From positions 1 through 54,939 of the forward strand of contig CAYYCP010000012.1 of assembly GCA_964470375.1 (NCBI GenBank): a DNA stretch of 54,939 bases, given 5' to 3'. Source of the DNA: CAYNQK01 sp964470375 (lineage in GTDB: Bacteria; Spirochaetota; Spirochaetia; Treponematales; JBGSOB01). A model generated the notes under the pieces. It was not told the DNA's origin. It did not search any database and was given only the letters and a program-made list of their open reading frames with translations. The position numbers and the translations under genes were made by a program. Below, one piece after another: positions 36,514 through 45,205 of this stretch; position 1 is the first letter of the stretch; the number at the start of each line of letters is the position of its first letter.

Positions 36514-36960
36514 TCACGCTTCCAGGCGCTTCTCGTAGTATTTCGATACCTTGCCCATGTGGTATCCGCGGCCCTCGTAGAAGAGATGGGCGCGCGACCT
36601 CTTCACTTGGGAATACAGGATCACCTTGGCGGCCCCGCATTCGCGCGCTCGGGCCTCGACGAATTCCATGATGCTGGCTCCGATGCCCAGACCGCGGGCC
36701 TCGGCCGCCACCAGTAGCTGGCGCAGCTCCAGGGCGGCCTCATTCCCCAGGGCGCGGTAGACCGCGCTCTGGGCGTAGCCGAGGATGCGCCCGCCCCGGA
36801 GTGCCACCACAATCTGGCTGTCCCCGCGGGCCAGGATGTCCGCCAAGGATGCGTCGAATGTCCCACGTGGGAAGGAGTGATCGTCGCCCCAGTCCGCCAT
36901 CAGGGTGTAGAGGCCATCCTCGTCGCCGGCCTCGAAGGGCCGCACCAGCAGGTCCACCAT
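36514..36960 (-). CDS. GNAT N-acetyltransferase
   Basis: 148 residues. LVRPFEAGDEDGLYTLMADW is the N-terminal strand-helix. LELRQLLVAAEARGLGIGAS is the acetyl-CoA loop (R-G-L-G-I-G), and AHLFYEGRGYHMGKVSKYYEK the C-terminal strand with the general-acid Tyr. It acetylates an unknown amine. It starts 17 bases after the DUF4197 gene and is probably cotranscribed with it. Confidence 0.88.
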   Translation of the reverse strand: MVDLLVRPFEAGDEDGLYTLMADWGDDHSFPRGTFDASLADILARGDSQIVVALRGGRILGYAQSAVYRALGNEAALELRQLLVAAEARGLGIGASIMEFVEARARECGAAKVILYSQVKRSRAHLFYEGRGYHMGKVSKYYEKRLEA

Positions 36961-36977
36961 ACGGTTTCGCGGGGCTT

Positions 36978-37784
36978 TCAGAGAAGGCCTTGCTTGAGGG
37001 CCCCGAAGACTTTCTTGATGATGGCGGAGGCGTAAGCCGCCGGATCCTTGCGGATCTTGCCTTCCTCCTCGCCTATCATCATGAAGAGCCCGTCCAGCGC
37101 CCTATTGGTGGCGTAAGCGTCCAGGTCGACATCGATTTTCGGCATGGGTTCCTTCTTGCCTACCGCCCTGGCCGTCTTGTTCGGGACGATGCCCGCCTGG
37201 TTGTAGGCGTTCGAGAGGGTCTCCCAGGCCTTCCTGGTGGAGATATTCAAGACTAAGGGCTTTCCCAGGGCGGCATTCACCTTGGGCCGATAGAGATCGA
37301 AGAGGCGCTGGCGGGTCTTGGACTCCAGGTACTTTGTTGCCGCCCGCTCGTCTCCCTTGACGATGGCGATGCCGTCCTGGACGCTCATGGACATGATGGC
37401 ATCCACGAAGATCGGCATGACTTCCTTGGAGGCCTCCTCGGCGGAGCGGTTCAGCCTGAGGACTACATCATCTATGAGCTTCTGGCCCTGGGGTATCTTG
37501 CCCACCGAGTCGAGGATGGGTTTTGCCTCGGGCGGGAGGAGGATCTTGAGCAGGGCGTTCCCGAAGTAGCCGTTCTCCTTGGAAAGCTGGGAGCTGGCGG
37601 CCCTGATGCCCTCCTTGAGAGCCTCGCGCAGGGCGGAGATGGCCTCCTCGTTGGTGACGGCCGGTGCTTTGCCCCGCGACGGCAGAGAGCCCAGGGCGGA
37701 TTCCACCACCGAGAGGCATGAAAGCGTTGAAAGGCAGCTTGCCAGGGCTGCACAGAAAAGGACCAGGCTCATCAGCTTCCGCAT
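36978..37784 (-). CDS. DUF4197 exported protein
   Basis: 268 residues from ATG 37784. The N-terminus is a signal sequence with several Cys (LVLFCAALASCLSTLSC), perhaps a lipoprotein. The body matches DUF4197: EEAISALREALKEGIRAASS, then NGYFGNALLKILLPPEAKPI, IVKGDERAATKYLESKTRQR and ALDGLFMMIGEEEGKIRKDP. The family is broadly spread in Gram-negative bacteria and has no known activity. A possible in-frame start at 37832 lacks a signal-like N-terminus. Confidence 0.85.
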   Translation of the reverse strand: MRKLMSLVLFCAALASCLSTLSCLSVVESALGSLPSRGKAPAVTNEEAISALREALKEGIRAASSQLSKENGYFGNALLKILLPPEAKPILDSVGKIPQGQKLIDDVVLRLNRSAEEASKEVMPIFVDAIMSMSVQDGIAIVKGDERAATKYLESKTRQRLFDLYRPKVNAALGKPLVLNISTRKAWETLSNAYNQAGIVPNKTARAVGKKEPMPKIDVDLDAYATNRALDGLFMMIGEEEGKIRKDPAAYASAIIKKVFGALKQGLL

Positions 37785-37993
37785 CGTCGACCTCCGGGAT
37801 AAGAGTGTAGCCCGCTTCTCTTGCTCCCACAAGGCTTGTTCCTCGGCGGCCGCCTCCTGCTGCCTATCGCCCGGCGCCTTCCGTCATACATCGCCCGATG
37901 CGCCCGAGCCCTTCCCCGCTCCGGAGGCCGGGCCGCGCATTTGCGGAATTCGTCAAGAATTCGCCAGGGCCTTAGGTGCATACTCGAGATGTC

Positions 37994-38830
37994 ATGACGA
38001 TCTACGAGCAGGTCCAGCGCGCGCTGGACTACATCGAGGGCAAGCTCTTCACGCGCCTGCGCCATGCGGGGGCGGCGCGCGAGGCGGGCATGTCCTCCCG
38101 CGGTTTCGACCATTGGTTCTGGGCGGTGACCGGGCATTCCTACAAGGAATACGTCAAGCGCCGCCGCCTCGCGGAAGCGCAGGTCCTCCTGGCCTCAACG
38201 GACGACAGGGTGATCGACATAGCCCTGCGCGTCGGCTACCAGAGCCATGAGGCCTTCAGCCGCGCTTACAAAGCCGAATTCGGCGTCTCTCCGGCCATCG
38301 CCAGGAGGAAGGTCGCGACCTCCCTGCGCGGCCTGGAAAAGCCGAACCTAGTGAAGGAGATGTACATGGGAGTCGTGATCAAGGAATTGCCGGACATGCT
38401 GGCCGTGGCTTTCGACGGCTACGCCCCGGAACCGGAATCGAATGCCCACGCCGGACTGGACGCCTGGAGCGCCCAGCATCCCGTCAGCGGAAGGCCGCCC
38501 AGGATTTTCGGGTACAACATCGACCGAGACGGCAACCTGGACTGCAAGCCGCAGAACATAGGCTACCGCTTCATCGCCACCATCGAGAGCCCCGCCGAAG
38601 CCGGGGGCGCCCGGGTCTTGCATATCCAGGCGGGAAAATTCGCGGTGACCGGGATCGAGGGCAAGGCCGATAGCACCGGAGAATGGATCGGGCAGGGCTG
38701 GCAGCGCCTGAACGCCATGATCGCTGAGAAGGGCTTCAAGGTGAAAAGCCCTGTGCGTTGGTTCGAGGAGGAGCTGGAGCCCTCCCAGCCGGGGAACCTG
38801 CGCTTGGACCTCTACCTGGAGATCGAATGA
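37994..38830 (+). CDS. AraC-family HTH regulator with GyrI-like effector domain
   Basis: 278 residues from ATG 37994 (GTG 37976 adds six). The N-terminal 110 residues are the double HTH of AraC proteins (AAREAGMSSRGFDHWFWAVT, then IDIALRVGYQSHEAFSRAYK and FGVSPAIAR). The C-terminal half (about 125-278) is a GyrI-like/BmrR-type small-molecule-binding domain (MYMGVVIKELPDMLAVAFDG, FAVTGIEG, DLYLEIE), as in Rob. It likely activates genes in response to a hydrophobic ligand. A 9-bp inverted repeat follows the stop. Confidence 0.9.
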   Translation: MTIYEQVQRALDYIEGKLFTRLRHAGAAREAGMSSRGFDHWFWAVTGHSYKEYVKRRRLAEAQVLLASTDDRVIDIALRVGYQSHEAFSRAYKAEFGVSPAIARRKVATSLRGLEKPNLVKEMYMGVVIKELPDMLAVAFDGYAPEPESNAHAGLDAWSAQHPVSGRPPRIFGYNIDRDGNLDCKPQNIGYRFIATIESPAEAGGARVLHIQAGKFAVTGIEGKADSTGEWIGQGWQRLNAMIAEKGFKVKSPVRWFEEELEPSQPGNLRLDLYLEIE

Positions 38831-39003
38831 TGAAGGCGGGAGAAAGGCGCCCGCCCTTCTCCCGCGTTTCGCCCGAGGCGCCGTACGAGAAGGTCGCCGC
38901 AGCCAATGCATCGCTGAAGCTGTTCAAAGGGAAGATCGGCATACGCGACATGGGCCGGCTCGTCTTCCTGGCCGGCCTGCTTCCCGATGAAATAGAGGCC
39001 TGA
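38827..39003 (+). CDS. Short coupled ORF, doubtful
   Basis: ATG 38827 overlaps the preceding TGA (ATGA) and gives 58 residues (ending GRLVFLAGLLPDEIEA) with one helix-like stretch. A perfect 9-bp inverted repeat lies inside its first 15 codons, which speaks for a transcription end rather than a gene. No homology recognised. Confidence 0.3.
   Translation: MMKAGERRPPFSRVSPEAPYEKVAAANASLKLFKGKIGIRDMGRLVFLAGLLPDEIEA
38836..38865 (+). terminator. Hairpin after the AraC/GyrI-like gene
   Basis: GCGGGAGAA (38836-38844) pairs perfectly with TTCTCCCGC (38857-38865) around a 12-base loop, six bases past the stop. It is followed by GTTTC, not a long T run, so termination is likely but weak. Confidence 0.5.
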
Positions 39004-39033
39004 TCCGGGAGCCTGCCGCCTGGGCCATTAAGC

Positions 39034-41922
39034 TCAGGCCTCCTTCCTGAAAAGGGCCTCGAGTTCCGCATCGCTCATCCGGGTGATCCAGGACTCTCCC
39101 TGGGAAACTCCCAGCTCGGCCATGACGCGCTTTTCCCGCAGCATGGCCGTGATCTTCTCCTCAAAGGTGCCTCGGCAGATGAGGCGATGCACGAACACGG
39201 ACCTTTCCTGGCCTATCCTGTAAATGCGGTCGGTGGCCTGGTCCTCGACGGCCGGGTTGTACCATAGGTCGAAATGGATGGCTCGGCTGGCGGCGGTGAG
39301 GTTGAGCCCGAGCCCGCCCGCTTTGAGGCTCACCAGCATCATGCGTATGGATGGGTCTCGCTGGAAGGCATCCACGGCTTTCTGGCGTTCCCCCGTCTCC
39401 ATGCCTCCGTGGTACAGCAAAGCATCCATTCCGAAGACGTCATGTATGAGGCCGGCCAGCACGCGGAGAGTCCCCACGTATTGGCTGAACACCAGGGCCT
39501 TCTCATCGCCCTCAAGGATGCCCCGCAGCAACGACAGGAGGAGCTCGGCCTTGCCCGAGTCCCTGGCCCGCGCTTGGCCTTTGCCGTCATAGGCCCGCGG
39601 ATGGTTGCAGATCTGCTTGAGGGCCGTGAGCAATCCCAGGATGATCCCGGCCCGCTGCCCCGGATCAGTCGCGCACGCCGCGGCGGCCATGGCGCGGGCC
39701 GAGACCTCTCGGTAGAGGAGGTCCTGCTCGGCGGACAGGTCGGCGAACTCGTCCAGGGTCATTTTGGGTGGGAGATCCTTGATTATCGAGGAATCCGTCT
39801 TCAGCCTCCTCAGCAGGAAGGGCCCGGTCACCTTCCGCAGCCGGGCCGCCGCGTGTTCATCCGCGTGAAGCTCTATCGGAGTGCGGTATTCGTGGGTGAA
39901 GCGGGCCTTTCCGCCCAGGTAACCGGGGATGATGAAATCGAAGAGGGAACGCAAGTCTTCCAGGCGGTTTTCGACCGGTGTCCCGGTCAGGGCCAGCCGC
40001 ATCGGAGCCAGGATGGCCTTCACGGCCTTACTCGTCCCGGTGGAGGCGTTCTTCATCAAGTGGGCCTCATCCGCCACGATAAGGGAAAAGCGTATCCCCT
40101 CCATATCTTTGCGGTCCCTGACGGCGGTCTGGTAAGTAGTCAGGGTCAGGATCCCCTCGCGCCGGGCGGGAATACGCCGGCCCCGACCGCGATAGACGTT
40201 CACACTGATGCAGGGAGCAAAACGTTTCAGCTCACGCTGCCAATTGATGATCAAGGCCGCCGGCGCCACTACCAGGATGCCGTCAGGGAGGAGTCCGTCC
40301 TGGCGCAGGCGAAGCATAGCGGCGATGGCCTGGATAGTCTTCCCCAAGCCCATGTCATCCGCCAGGATGGCCCCCAGACCGCTTCTCAGGTTGGAGAGAA
40401 TCCACCGATAGCCGCGCTCCTGATAGGGGCGGAGGGAGCCCTGGAAATCCGCAGGCAGGGGAAACTCCCCCTCCCTGAACAGGCTGTCTATCAGGGTCCG
40501 CGCTTCAGCGGAGAAGACCGCTGCATCCCCTCCCAGGGCTTCGGCCAGGATAGTCTCGGCCCTTATGGGCGGGAGTCGTTCCGCCTGTTCCAGAAGGGCC
40601 GCGGCCTTCCTGGGATCCATGAGGACATAGGCTTCTTTGAAACCCACGCGCCCGCGCACCTTTTTGGCCAAGGCCTTGAATTCCTCCAGGCTCATGGAAC
40701 GGTCGCCCGCCTTGACCATCCAGCGGCATTCGATCAAATCGGGCAGGTCGAGATAGGTTTTCAAGGATCTGGAACCGTTTCTCCGCGCGACCAGGACCAG
40801 GCGCGGGTCCAGGCTCTTCATGAAGCGCCGGTCCATCACCACCTCGGCATGGAGCCTAGAGAGGATATCCCGCGCTTCCTCGAGGAAGCTGAACAAGGCA
40901 TCGCTGCCCAGCCTCAGGGATGACCTTTTCCTCAACCGATTGAATTCGGGAAGGTAGGCAGATAATGCCATCGGTATGACATTCCCCGCCCCCTCTCCGA
41001 GGACGCTCGCGGCTGCCTTCATCGGGATGGCCTCCTCTGCGCCATCAAGGCCTTCGCGTATGTAGGCGGCCCTCAAGATGAAGGGTTTAGGATCATCCTC
41101 CCGGCCAGTCAGCGGAAGCCTGTCGCGCCAATTCACGGTCAGGCGGAGGGGGTAGGGCCCTGGCTCCGCCTCGAGTCCCGCGAACCAGGCCCGGATGGCC
41201 TCGGCGCATTCTCCTTCGTATGGCATTTCTCGGCCCAGGGCCGATGGCGAGAAGAAGGCCCTCATGAAGGCGCGCAGGGCCGATGAACCCGTGGGCCTGA
41301 AGTCCAGGCGCCTCACCCACTCCCCGATGACCGATGCCAGCAGGGCGCTGAAGGGATCCGGGCCGATGAGCCCATGACTCCCGGATCCGGGGCTGCCCAA
41401 TATCCCAGGAAAAAGGGCCGCCGTATCGGCAAGGGCCGCTTCAATCTCAGGAGAGGCGGCAAAGGCCGTCCATTCCACACGGATTCCTTGGCCGCGCCCG
41501 GAGACGCGCGGGGCGTATGATTGGCTTGAGAGCAGGACCCGGATAAGCCTGAAAAAGCGGTAAAGAAAGCGATATGTGGAACCGCCGCTATCATCCTTAA
41601 AGGCTGAAAAACGGTGATAAGCATCCAACAAGTCCATGCATAGGATTGAGCCGTCACGGAAACGCGCACTCAGGTAGGGAATGCGAGAAAATCGAAATTT
41701 CCCGCCTGGCCCAGCCTTGACGGGAGGATTGACGACAAACTCCGCATCCTTGAAATCCCCTTCTTCGACCAACTCCTCCGCCTCATCCAGGCGGTCTTGC
41801 GACGCGAAAGCCTTGGCGGCGAAATGGTAGAACTCGGCGAATGCCATTTTGAAGCCCGTAGGCGCAAAGGGGGCCCGGTCGGGCAGCCTCGAGAGAATAA
41901 AAAATGCGTTGAAACCGAACAT
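39034..41922 (-). CDS. SNF2-family helicase
   Basis: 962 residues. The N-terminal 480 are helical with no recognised motif. The Swi2/Snf2 motor follows: ADDMGLGKTIQAIAAML (motif I), VADEAHLMKNA (motif II), LTGTPVENRLEDL (motif III). The second RecA lobe has LVFSQYVGTL, SLKAGGLGLNLT and DRIYRIGQERSV (motifs IV-VI). This architecture fits the bacterial SNF2/HepA-like group with an SNF2-associated N-terminal region. It probably remodels protein-DNA complexes or RNA polymerase. It stands alone, not in a restriction or DISARM-like cluster. Confidence 0.92.
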   Translation of the reverse strand: MFGFNAFFILSRLPDRAPFAPTGFKMAFAEFYHFAAKAFASQDRLDEAEELVEEGDFKDAEFVVNPPVKAGPGGKFRFSRIPYLSARFRDGSILCMDLLDAYHRFSAFKDDSGGSTYRFLYRFFRLIRVLLSSQSYAPRVSGRGQGIRVEWTAFAASPEIEAALADTAALFPGILGSPGSGSHGLIGPDPFSALLASVIGEWVRRLDFRPTGSSALRAFMRAFFSPSALGREMPYEGECAEAIRAWFAGLEAEPGPYPLRLTVNWRDRLPLTGREDDPKPFILRAAYIREGLDGAEEAIPMKAAASVLGEGAGNVIPMALSAYLPEFNRLRKRSSLRLGSDALFSFLEEARDILSRLHAEVVMDRRFMKSLDPRLVLVARRNGSRSLKTYLDLPDLIECRWMVKAGDRSMSLEEFKALAKKVRGRVGFKEAYVLMDPRKAAALLEQAERLPPIRAETILAEALGGDAAVFSAEARTLIDSLFREGEFPLPADFQGSLRPYQERGYRWILSNLRSGLGAILADDMGLGKTIQAIAAMLRLRQDGLLPDGILVVAPAALIINWQRELKRFAPCISVNVYRGRGRRIPARREGILTLTTYQTAVRDRKDMEGIRFSLIVADEAHLMKNASTGTSKAVKAILAPMRLALTGTPVENRLEDLRSLFDFIIPGYLGGKARFTHEYRTPIELHADEHAAARLRKVTGPFLLRRLKTDSSIIKDLPPKMTLDEFADLSAEQDLLYREVSARAMAAAACATDPGQRAGIILGLLTALKQICNHPRAYDGKGQARARDSGKAELLLSLLRGILEGDEKALVFSQYVGTLRVLAGLIHDVFGMDALLYHGGMETGERQKAVDAFQRDPSIRMMLVSLKAGGLGLNLTAASRAIHFDLWYNPAVEDQATDRIYRIGQERSVFVHRLICRGTFEEKITAMLREKRVMAELGVSQGESWITRMSDAELEALFRKEA

Positions 41923-42012
41923 CTTGGGAGAGGCATCGAGGAAAAAACCCGCGGCGCTTCAGACATGCCTCTCCGCCTTGTACCGCCCCCCGGCCCGGGA
42001 TATCATCCACAC

Positions 42013-42813
42013 ATGCGCAAGGCCCATGCCGGGGAATCCTCATCCGGGAAGGCAGCCGCCCCTCCATCGGCCCGGTTTCCCAGGGCCTTCCGATGGTCCG
42101 CCCTCCTCTTCCCCCTCTTCATAATCATGGTCATCGTGGTTGCCGTCATTCTCCGTCGCCAAATCGCCTTCATCATCAAGGACCGGGAGACCTTCAGGTC
42201 ATGGCTGCAGGCCCGCGGCGCCTGGGCTGAACCGATTTTCATCCTGATACAATTCGCCCAGGTCGTGATCTTCGTGATACCGGGGGAGATCACCCAGATC
42301 GCGGGGGGCTTCGCCTTCGGTGCCCTGAGGGGCCTGCTCTGGTCTGTGCTGGGGATCACGGCTGGCTCGGCGGTCAACTACTATGTAGCCCGCCTCCTGG
42401 GCCGTCCCTTCATAGAGGCCATCGCCGGGAGGCGGAAAATCGCGCGTTTCAACGCCCTTATCTCGTCCGCCCGGGGAGAGGCCGCCTTCTTCCTCTTCTT
42501 CCTGATACCGGGCATCCCCAAAGACGCTCTCTGCTACGTCGCCGGCCTCTCGCGCATAGGTTTTCCGACTTTTTTCGGCATATCGTTGGCGGGCAGGCTT
42601 CCCGGGATAGCCGCATCGGCCCTGATGGGGGACGCGGCCGGAGACGGGCGTTGGATCCTCTTCATCGTCCTGGGGGCGGCCTCCTTGGGGCTCTTCGCCC
42701 TGGGGCTCCTCCTCAAGGATAGGCTTCACGATCTCATCGAGAGGCTGGCCGCCCGGAGGAGATCCTCCCGGGACAATGCCCACCAAGACGATCCTAGAGC
42801 CCCTGGCGCTTAG
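42013..42813 (+). CDS. VTT-domain (TVP38/DedA-like) membrane protein
   Basis: 266 residues from ATG 42013. A hydrophobic N-terminal helix (LLFPLFIIMVIVVAVILRR) precedes the VTT core: IFVIPGEITQIAGGFAFGAL, then GSAVNYYVARLLGRPF and FFLFFLIPGIPKDALCYVAG. The paired re-entrant G/P motifs match the TVP38 branch of the DedA superfamily, some of which flip undecaprenyl phosphate or phospholipids. Its last 20 bases overlap the convergent mazG gene. Confidence 0.88.
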   Translation: MRKAHAGESSSGKAAAPPSARFPRAFRWSALLFPLFIIMVIVVAVILRRQIAFIIKDRETFRSWLQARGAWAEPIFILIQFAQVVIFVIPGEITQIAGGFAFGALRGLLWSVLGITAGSAVNYYVARLLGRPFIEAIAGRRKIARFNALISSARGEAAFFLFFLIPGIPKDALCYVAGLSRIGFPTFFGISLAGRLPGIAASALMGDAAGDGRWILFIVLGAASLGLFALGLLLKDRLHDLIERLAARRRSSRDNAHQDDPRAPGA

Positions 42814-43585
42814 CCTCGTCCCAGAGGGCATCCATGCGTGCGAAACTCTCGGCCGACATGGCCAATCCCTCGGCTCGCATTACTTTCTCCACGTGCCTGA
42901 ACCTGGCCTCGAATTTAGCCAGGCATCGGTGAAGCGCCACCATAGGGTCTATGCCCAGGAATCTCGAAATGTTCACCACGGAAAAAAGGAGATCGCCCAT
43001 CTCCTCCTCTTTTTTCCCGTCGTCGGCGCCCGCGCAGGCCTCGCGGGCCTCCGCGAGTTCCTCCTCCACCTTGGCCCATACATCGTCCACATGCGCCCAA
43101 TCGAATCCTACCTTGGCCGCCTTTTTTTGCAGCTTGTAGGCCCGTTCAAGGGGCGGGAGGGCCCGCGAAACCTCATCCATGAGGGACTCTTTCTTGCGCC
43201 GCCCCTCAACTTTTTCTTTTATTTCGTTCCACTGCTTGACCACAGCCTCGGGCGTGTCCGCATCGGATTGGCCGAAAACGTGGGGATGGCGGCGGATAAG
43301 TTTGTCAGACAGGCCATCCATGACCTGGGCCACGGTAAAGGCCTCTTCCTGCTGGTACATGTAGGCGATCATCATGACTAGAAGGAAGACGTCTCCCAGT
43401 TCCTCGCGCACGTGGTCCGGGTCGCCCTCATTGATGGCCTCCACGGTCTCATAGGATTCCTCTATGAGGTTGCCGCGCATCGTTTTGGGTGTCTGTTCGC
43501 GGTCCCAGGGACAGCCGTCCGGATCACGCAAGCGACGGATGACGCCGAAGGCGCGCTCGAATGCCTGCAGGGTCGTATCGTCCAT
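42794..43585 (-). CDS. mazG: Nucleoside triphosphate pyrophosphohydrolase MazG
   Basis: 263 residues from ATG 43585, full two-domain MazG. Domain 1 (about 10-120) has CPWDREQT, then LIEESYETVEAI and EELGDVFLLVMMIAYM (EExxE, ExxD metal motifs). Domain 2 (about 165-260) repeats these with VEEELAEAREA and EEEMGDLLFSVVNI. It converts NTPs to NMPs plus pyrophosphate and helps set ppGpp and non-canonical dNTP levels. No mazEF lies nearby. Confidence 0.95.
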   Translation of the reverse strand: MDDTTLQAFERAFGVIRRLRDPDGCPWDREQTPKTMRGNLIEESYETVEAINEGDPDHVREELGDVFLLVMMIAYMYQQEEAFTVAQVMDGLSDKLIRRHPHVFGQSDADTPEAVVKQWNEIKEKVEGRRKKESLMDEVSRALPPLERAYKLQKKAAKVGFDWAHVDDVWAKVEEELAEAREACAGADDGKKEEEMGDLLFSVVNISRFLGIDPMVALHRCLAKFEARFRHVEKVMRAEGLAMSAESFARMDALWDEAKRQGL

Positions 43586-43624
43586 GCCCGGATGATACGC
43601 GGGCCCGGGGGACAAGAGCAATAC

Positions 43625-43669
43625 GCGGAAGGCTGGAGCCCAGGATATGGCGCAGCTCAAGCCTTCCGC
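43625..43669 (-). terminator. Long hairpin between the DUF2807 gene and mazG
   Basis: Arms of 15 bases, 43625-43639 and 43655-43669, pair with one mismatch around a 15-base loop. It lies 13 bases past the DUF2807 stop. No T run follows on the minus strand, so it may be a factor-dependent terminator or an RNA-stabilising hairpin. Confidence 0.45.
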
Positions 43670-43681
43670 TTTATGCGCTCC

Positions 43682-44452
43682 TCAGCGGCGCTTCAAGCTG
43701 GAAGAGCCGGTGGTATCTCCCTTGAGAATCTGGGGCGAGCCCGAGTAGACGAGATGGCTGGCGCCGCTCAGATCGGTCTTGATGGTCTTGGCCACATCGC
43801 CCAGATCCACATTGCTGGCTCCAGAGACCCTGAGATCGATATCATCCGTATCCAGATCGTCGGCGTCGATGTTCGAGGCCCCGGAAACCTCGCCGCTCAG
43901 GCCCATGGCCCGGCCCTTGAGATTCAGCTTGGAGGCGCCGCTGATCTCCATGGCCACGTCGCCGAAGGCCCCCTCGATCTCCAGCTTGGAAGCCCCGGAG
44001 GCCTTGATGCCTGCGATTTGATAGTCCAGCCGGGCCTTCAGGTTGGACGCCCCGCTCAGGTCGATGAGGAGCTCTTTGCCTTCGAAAGCGTCCTCAAGAT
44101 CCACGCGCGAAGCCCCGGAGGCTTTGATGCCGGAGAGGACGGGCATGGTCAGGTTGATCTCCAGCTTCTTGATCTTCATCACGCCCGAACCGGGCCTGAA
44201 GTACATCTTGAGGACGCCCTTCTCCACCTTGGTGATGAAATCGTTCTGGAGGTTGGAGTCCAGCTCCACAGTGCAAGAGTAGTTCTTGGCGCGGCTGATA
44301 CGCACAAAGGCCGCCCCGCTGGCATCGATGGACTGAAAGCCCTTGACGTCGCGCTGGCTCTGGACAACCTTACCATTTCCGAATTTCAAGGCGAAAACGG
44401 ATCCAGCGATACAGAAGAGAAGAACACAGGAGATAGCGAGGGATTTCTTCAT
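43682..44452 (-). CDS. Exported DUF2807 (GIN-domain) repeat protein
   Basis: 256 residues from ATG 44452 with a signal peptide (LAISCVLLFCIAGSVFA). The mature part is a DUF2807/auto-transporter adhesin head-like beta-solenoid. It contains a regular SGAS motif about every 20-25 residues: SGASRVDL, SGASNLKA, SGASKLEI, SGASKLNL, SGASNIDA, SGASNVDL, SGASHLVY. Each repeat supplies one coil. Members are found in envelopes of Bacteroidetes and spirochaetes, with unknown ligand. It is divergent from the rhodanese gene. Confidence 0.88.
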   Translation of the reverse strand: MKKSLAISCVLLFCIAGSVFALKFGNGKVVQSQRDVKGFQSIDASGAAFVRISRAKNYSCTVELDSNLQNDFITKVEKGVLKMYFRPGSGVMKIKKLEINLTMPVLSGIKASGASRVDLEDAFEGKELLIDLSGASNLKARLDYQIAGIKASGASKLEIEGAFGDVAMEISGASKLNLKGRAMGLSGEVSGASNIDADDLDTDDIDLRVSGASNVDLGDVAKTIKTDLSGASHLVYSGSPQILKGDTTGSSSLKRR

Positions 44453-44664
44453 GGGGATACTCCCCTGAGTAGAATGCGCCGATTCTCGCTTGCAGGCCGG
44501 TGTTTTCCGCGCCTCGAAGGCCGCGGTTATCCGCCTCCCAGCGTGCGATCCGCCCGCAACGCGCGACAGTCGCATTTACAGAACAGGCGCCTTTTTTCTA
44601 TTGAAGCAAATATATCCAGCAATCCCAGGTCTTTCAATCTCATCTTTTTCTTTACTAAAATCGT

Positions 44665-44679
44665 ACTGGTATGACCAGT
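44665..44679. promoter_or_regulatory. 6-3-6 palindrome beside the CRP-type site
   Basis: ACTGGTATGACCAGT, perfect 6-base arms around ATG, lies six bases upstream of the CRP-type site. Its regulator is unknown. Confidence 0.35.
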
Positions 44680-44685
44680 TAATAT

Positions 44686-44701
44686 TGTGATTCATATCAC
44701 A
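44686..44701. promoter_or_regulatory. CRP/FNR-type operator upstream of the rhodanese gene
   Basis: TGTGATTCATATCACA matches the CRP consensus TGTGA-N6-TCACA in all ten key positions. It lies 33 bases before ATG 44735, in the gap shared with the DUF2807 gene (44453-44734). TAATAT (44680-44685) just upstream may be a -10 box. No crp gene is in the window. Confidence 0.6.
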
Positions 44702-44734
44702 GTCCCCTTCAAAAAAGAAGACTATATTATTCCT

Positions 44735-45139
44735 ATGAAAGCGAAAGGATTGTTGAGCATCGCGCTCATTGGAGGGATGATGTTCCACCTGTTCGGCCAG
44801 GCCGGGACGCGCGTGAAGTCCCCCTACGAAAAGTACGAGAACCTCCTGGCCCTTGTCGAGGGGAAGGATAAAACGGAATACATCCTCATCGATGTAAGAA
44901 CCAAGGAGGAGTATGAAGAAGGCCATATCCCCGGGGCCCTCCTCATCCCCTATGACGAGATTGGCCCGAAGAAGCCGGATTACCCCAAGGATAAGCTCGT
45001 CATCGTCTATTGCCGCTCAGGAAGGCGCTCTGCCATCGCGGCTGAGGCGCTGGAAGACCTGGGCTTTAAGGAAGTCGTTGACTTCGGCGGGGTTGGGAAT
45101 TGGAAGGGCAGGCTTGTGAAGGGACCGAAGCCCCGCTGA
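44735..45139 (+). CDS. Exported rhodanese-domain protein
   Basis: 134 residues from ATG 44735; a GTG at 44687 lies inside the CRP-type palindrome and would bury the signal peptide. N-terminal signal LLSIALIGGMMFHLFGQA, then one rhodanese domain: ILIDVRTKEEYEEGHIPGAL, and the active-site loop YCRSGRRSAIAAEAL with the catalytic Cys. It carries or transfers sulfane sulfur in the periplasm; acceptor unknown. The upstream CRP-type site suggests cAMP or FNR-type control. Confidence 0.88.
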   Translation: MKAKGLLSIALIGGMMFHLFGQAGTRVKSPYEKYENLLALVEGKDKTEYILIDVRTKEEYEEGHIPGALLIPYDEIGPKKPDYPKDKLVIVYCRSGRRSAIAAEALEDLGFKEVVDFGGVGNWKGRLVKGPKPR

Positions 45140-45205
45140 ACACGAGCTGGGGCTGACCTATCGCATTCTTGCTTTTTACCTATCTTCTATTATCCCAGGC
45201 TCTGT

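Noticed and set aside
39034..41922. SNF2 helicase as part of a DISARM-type defence island
   Set aside because: No methylase, nuclease or other defence gene lies near it; neighbours are housekeeping genes.
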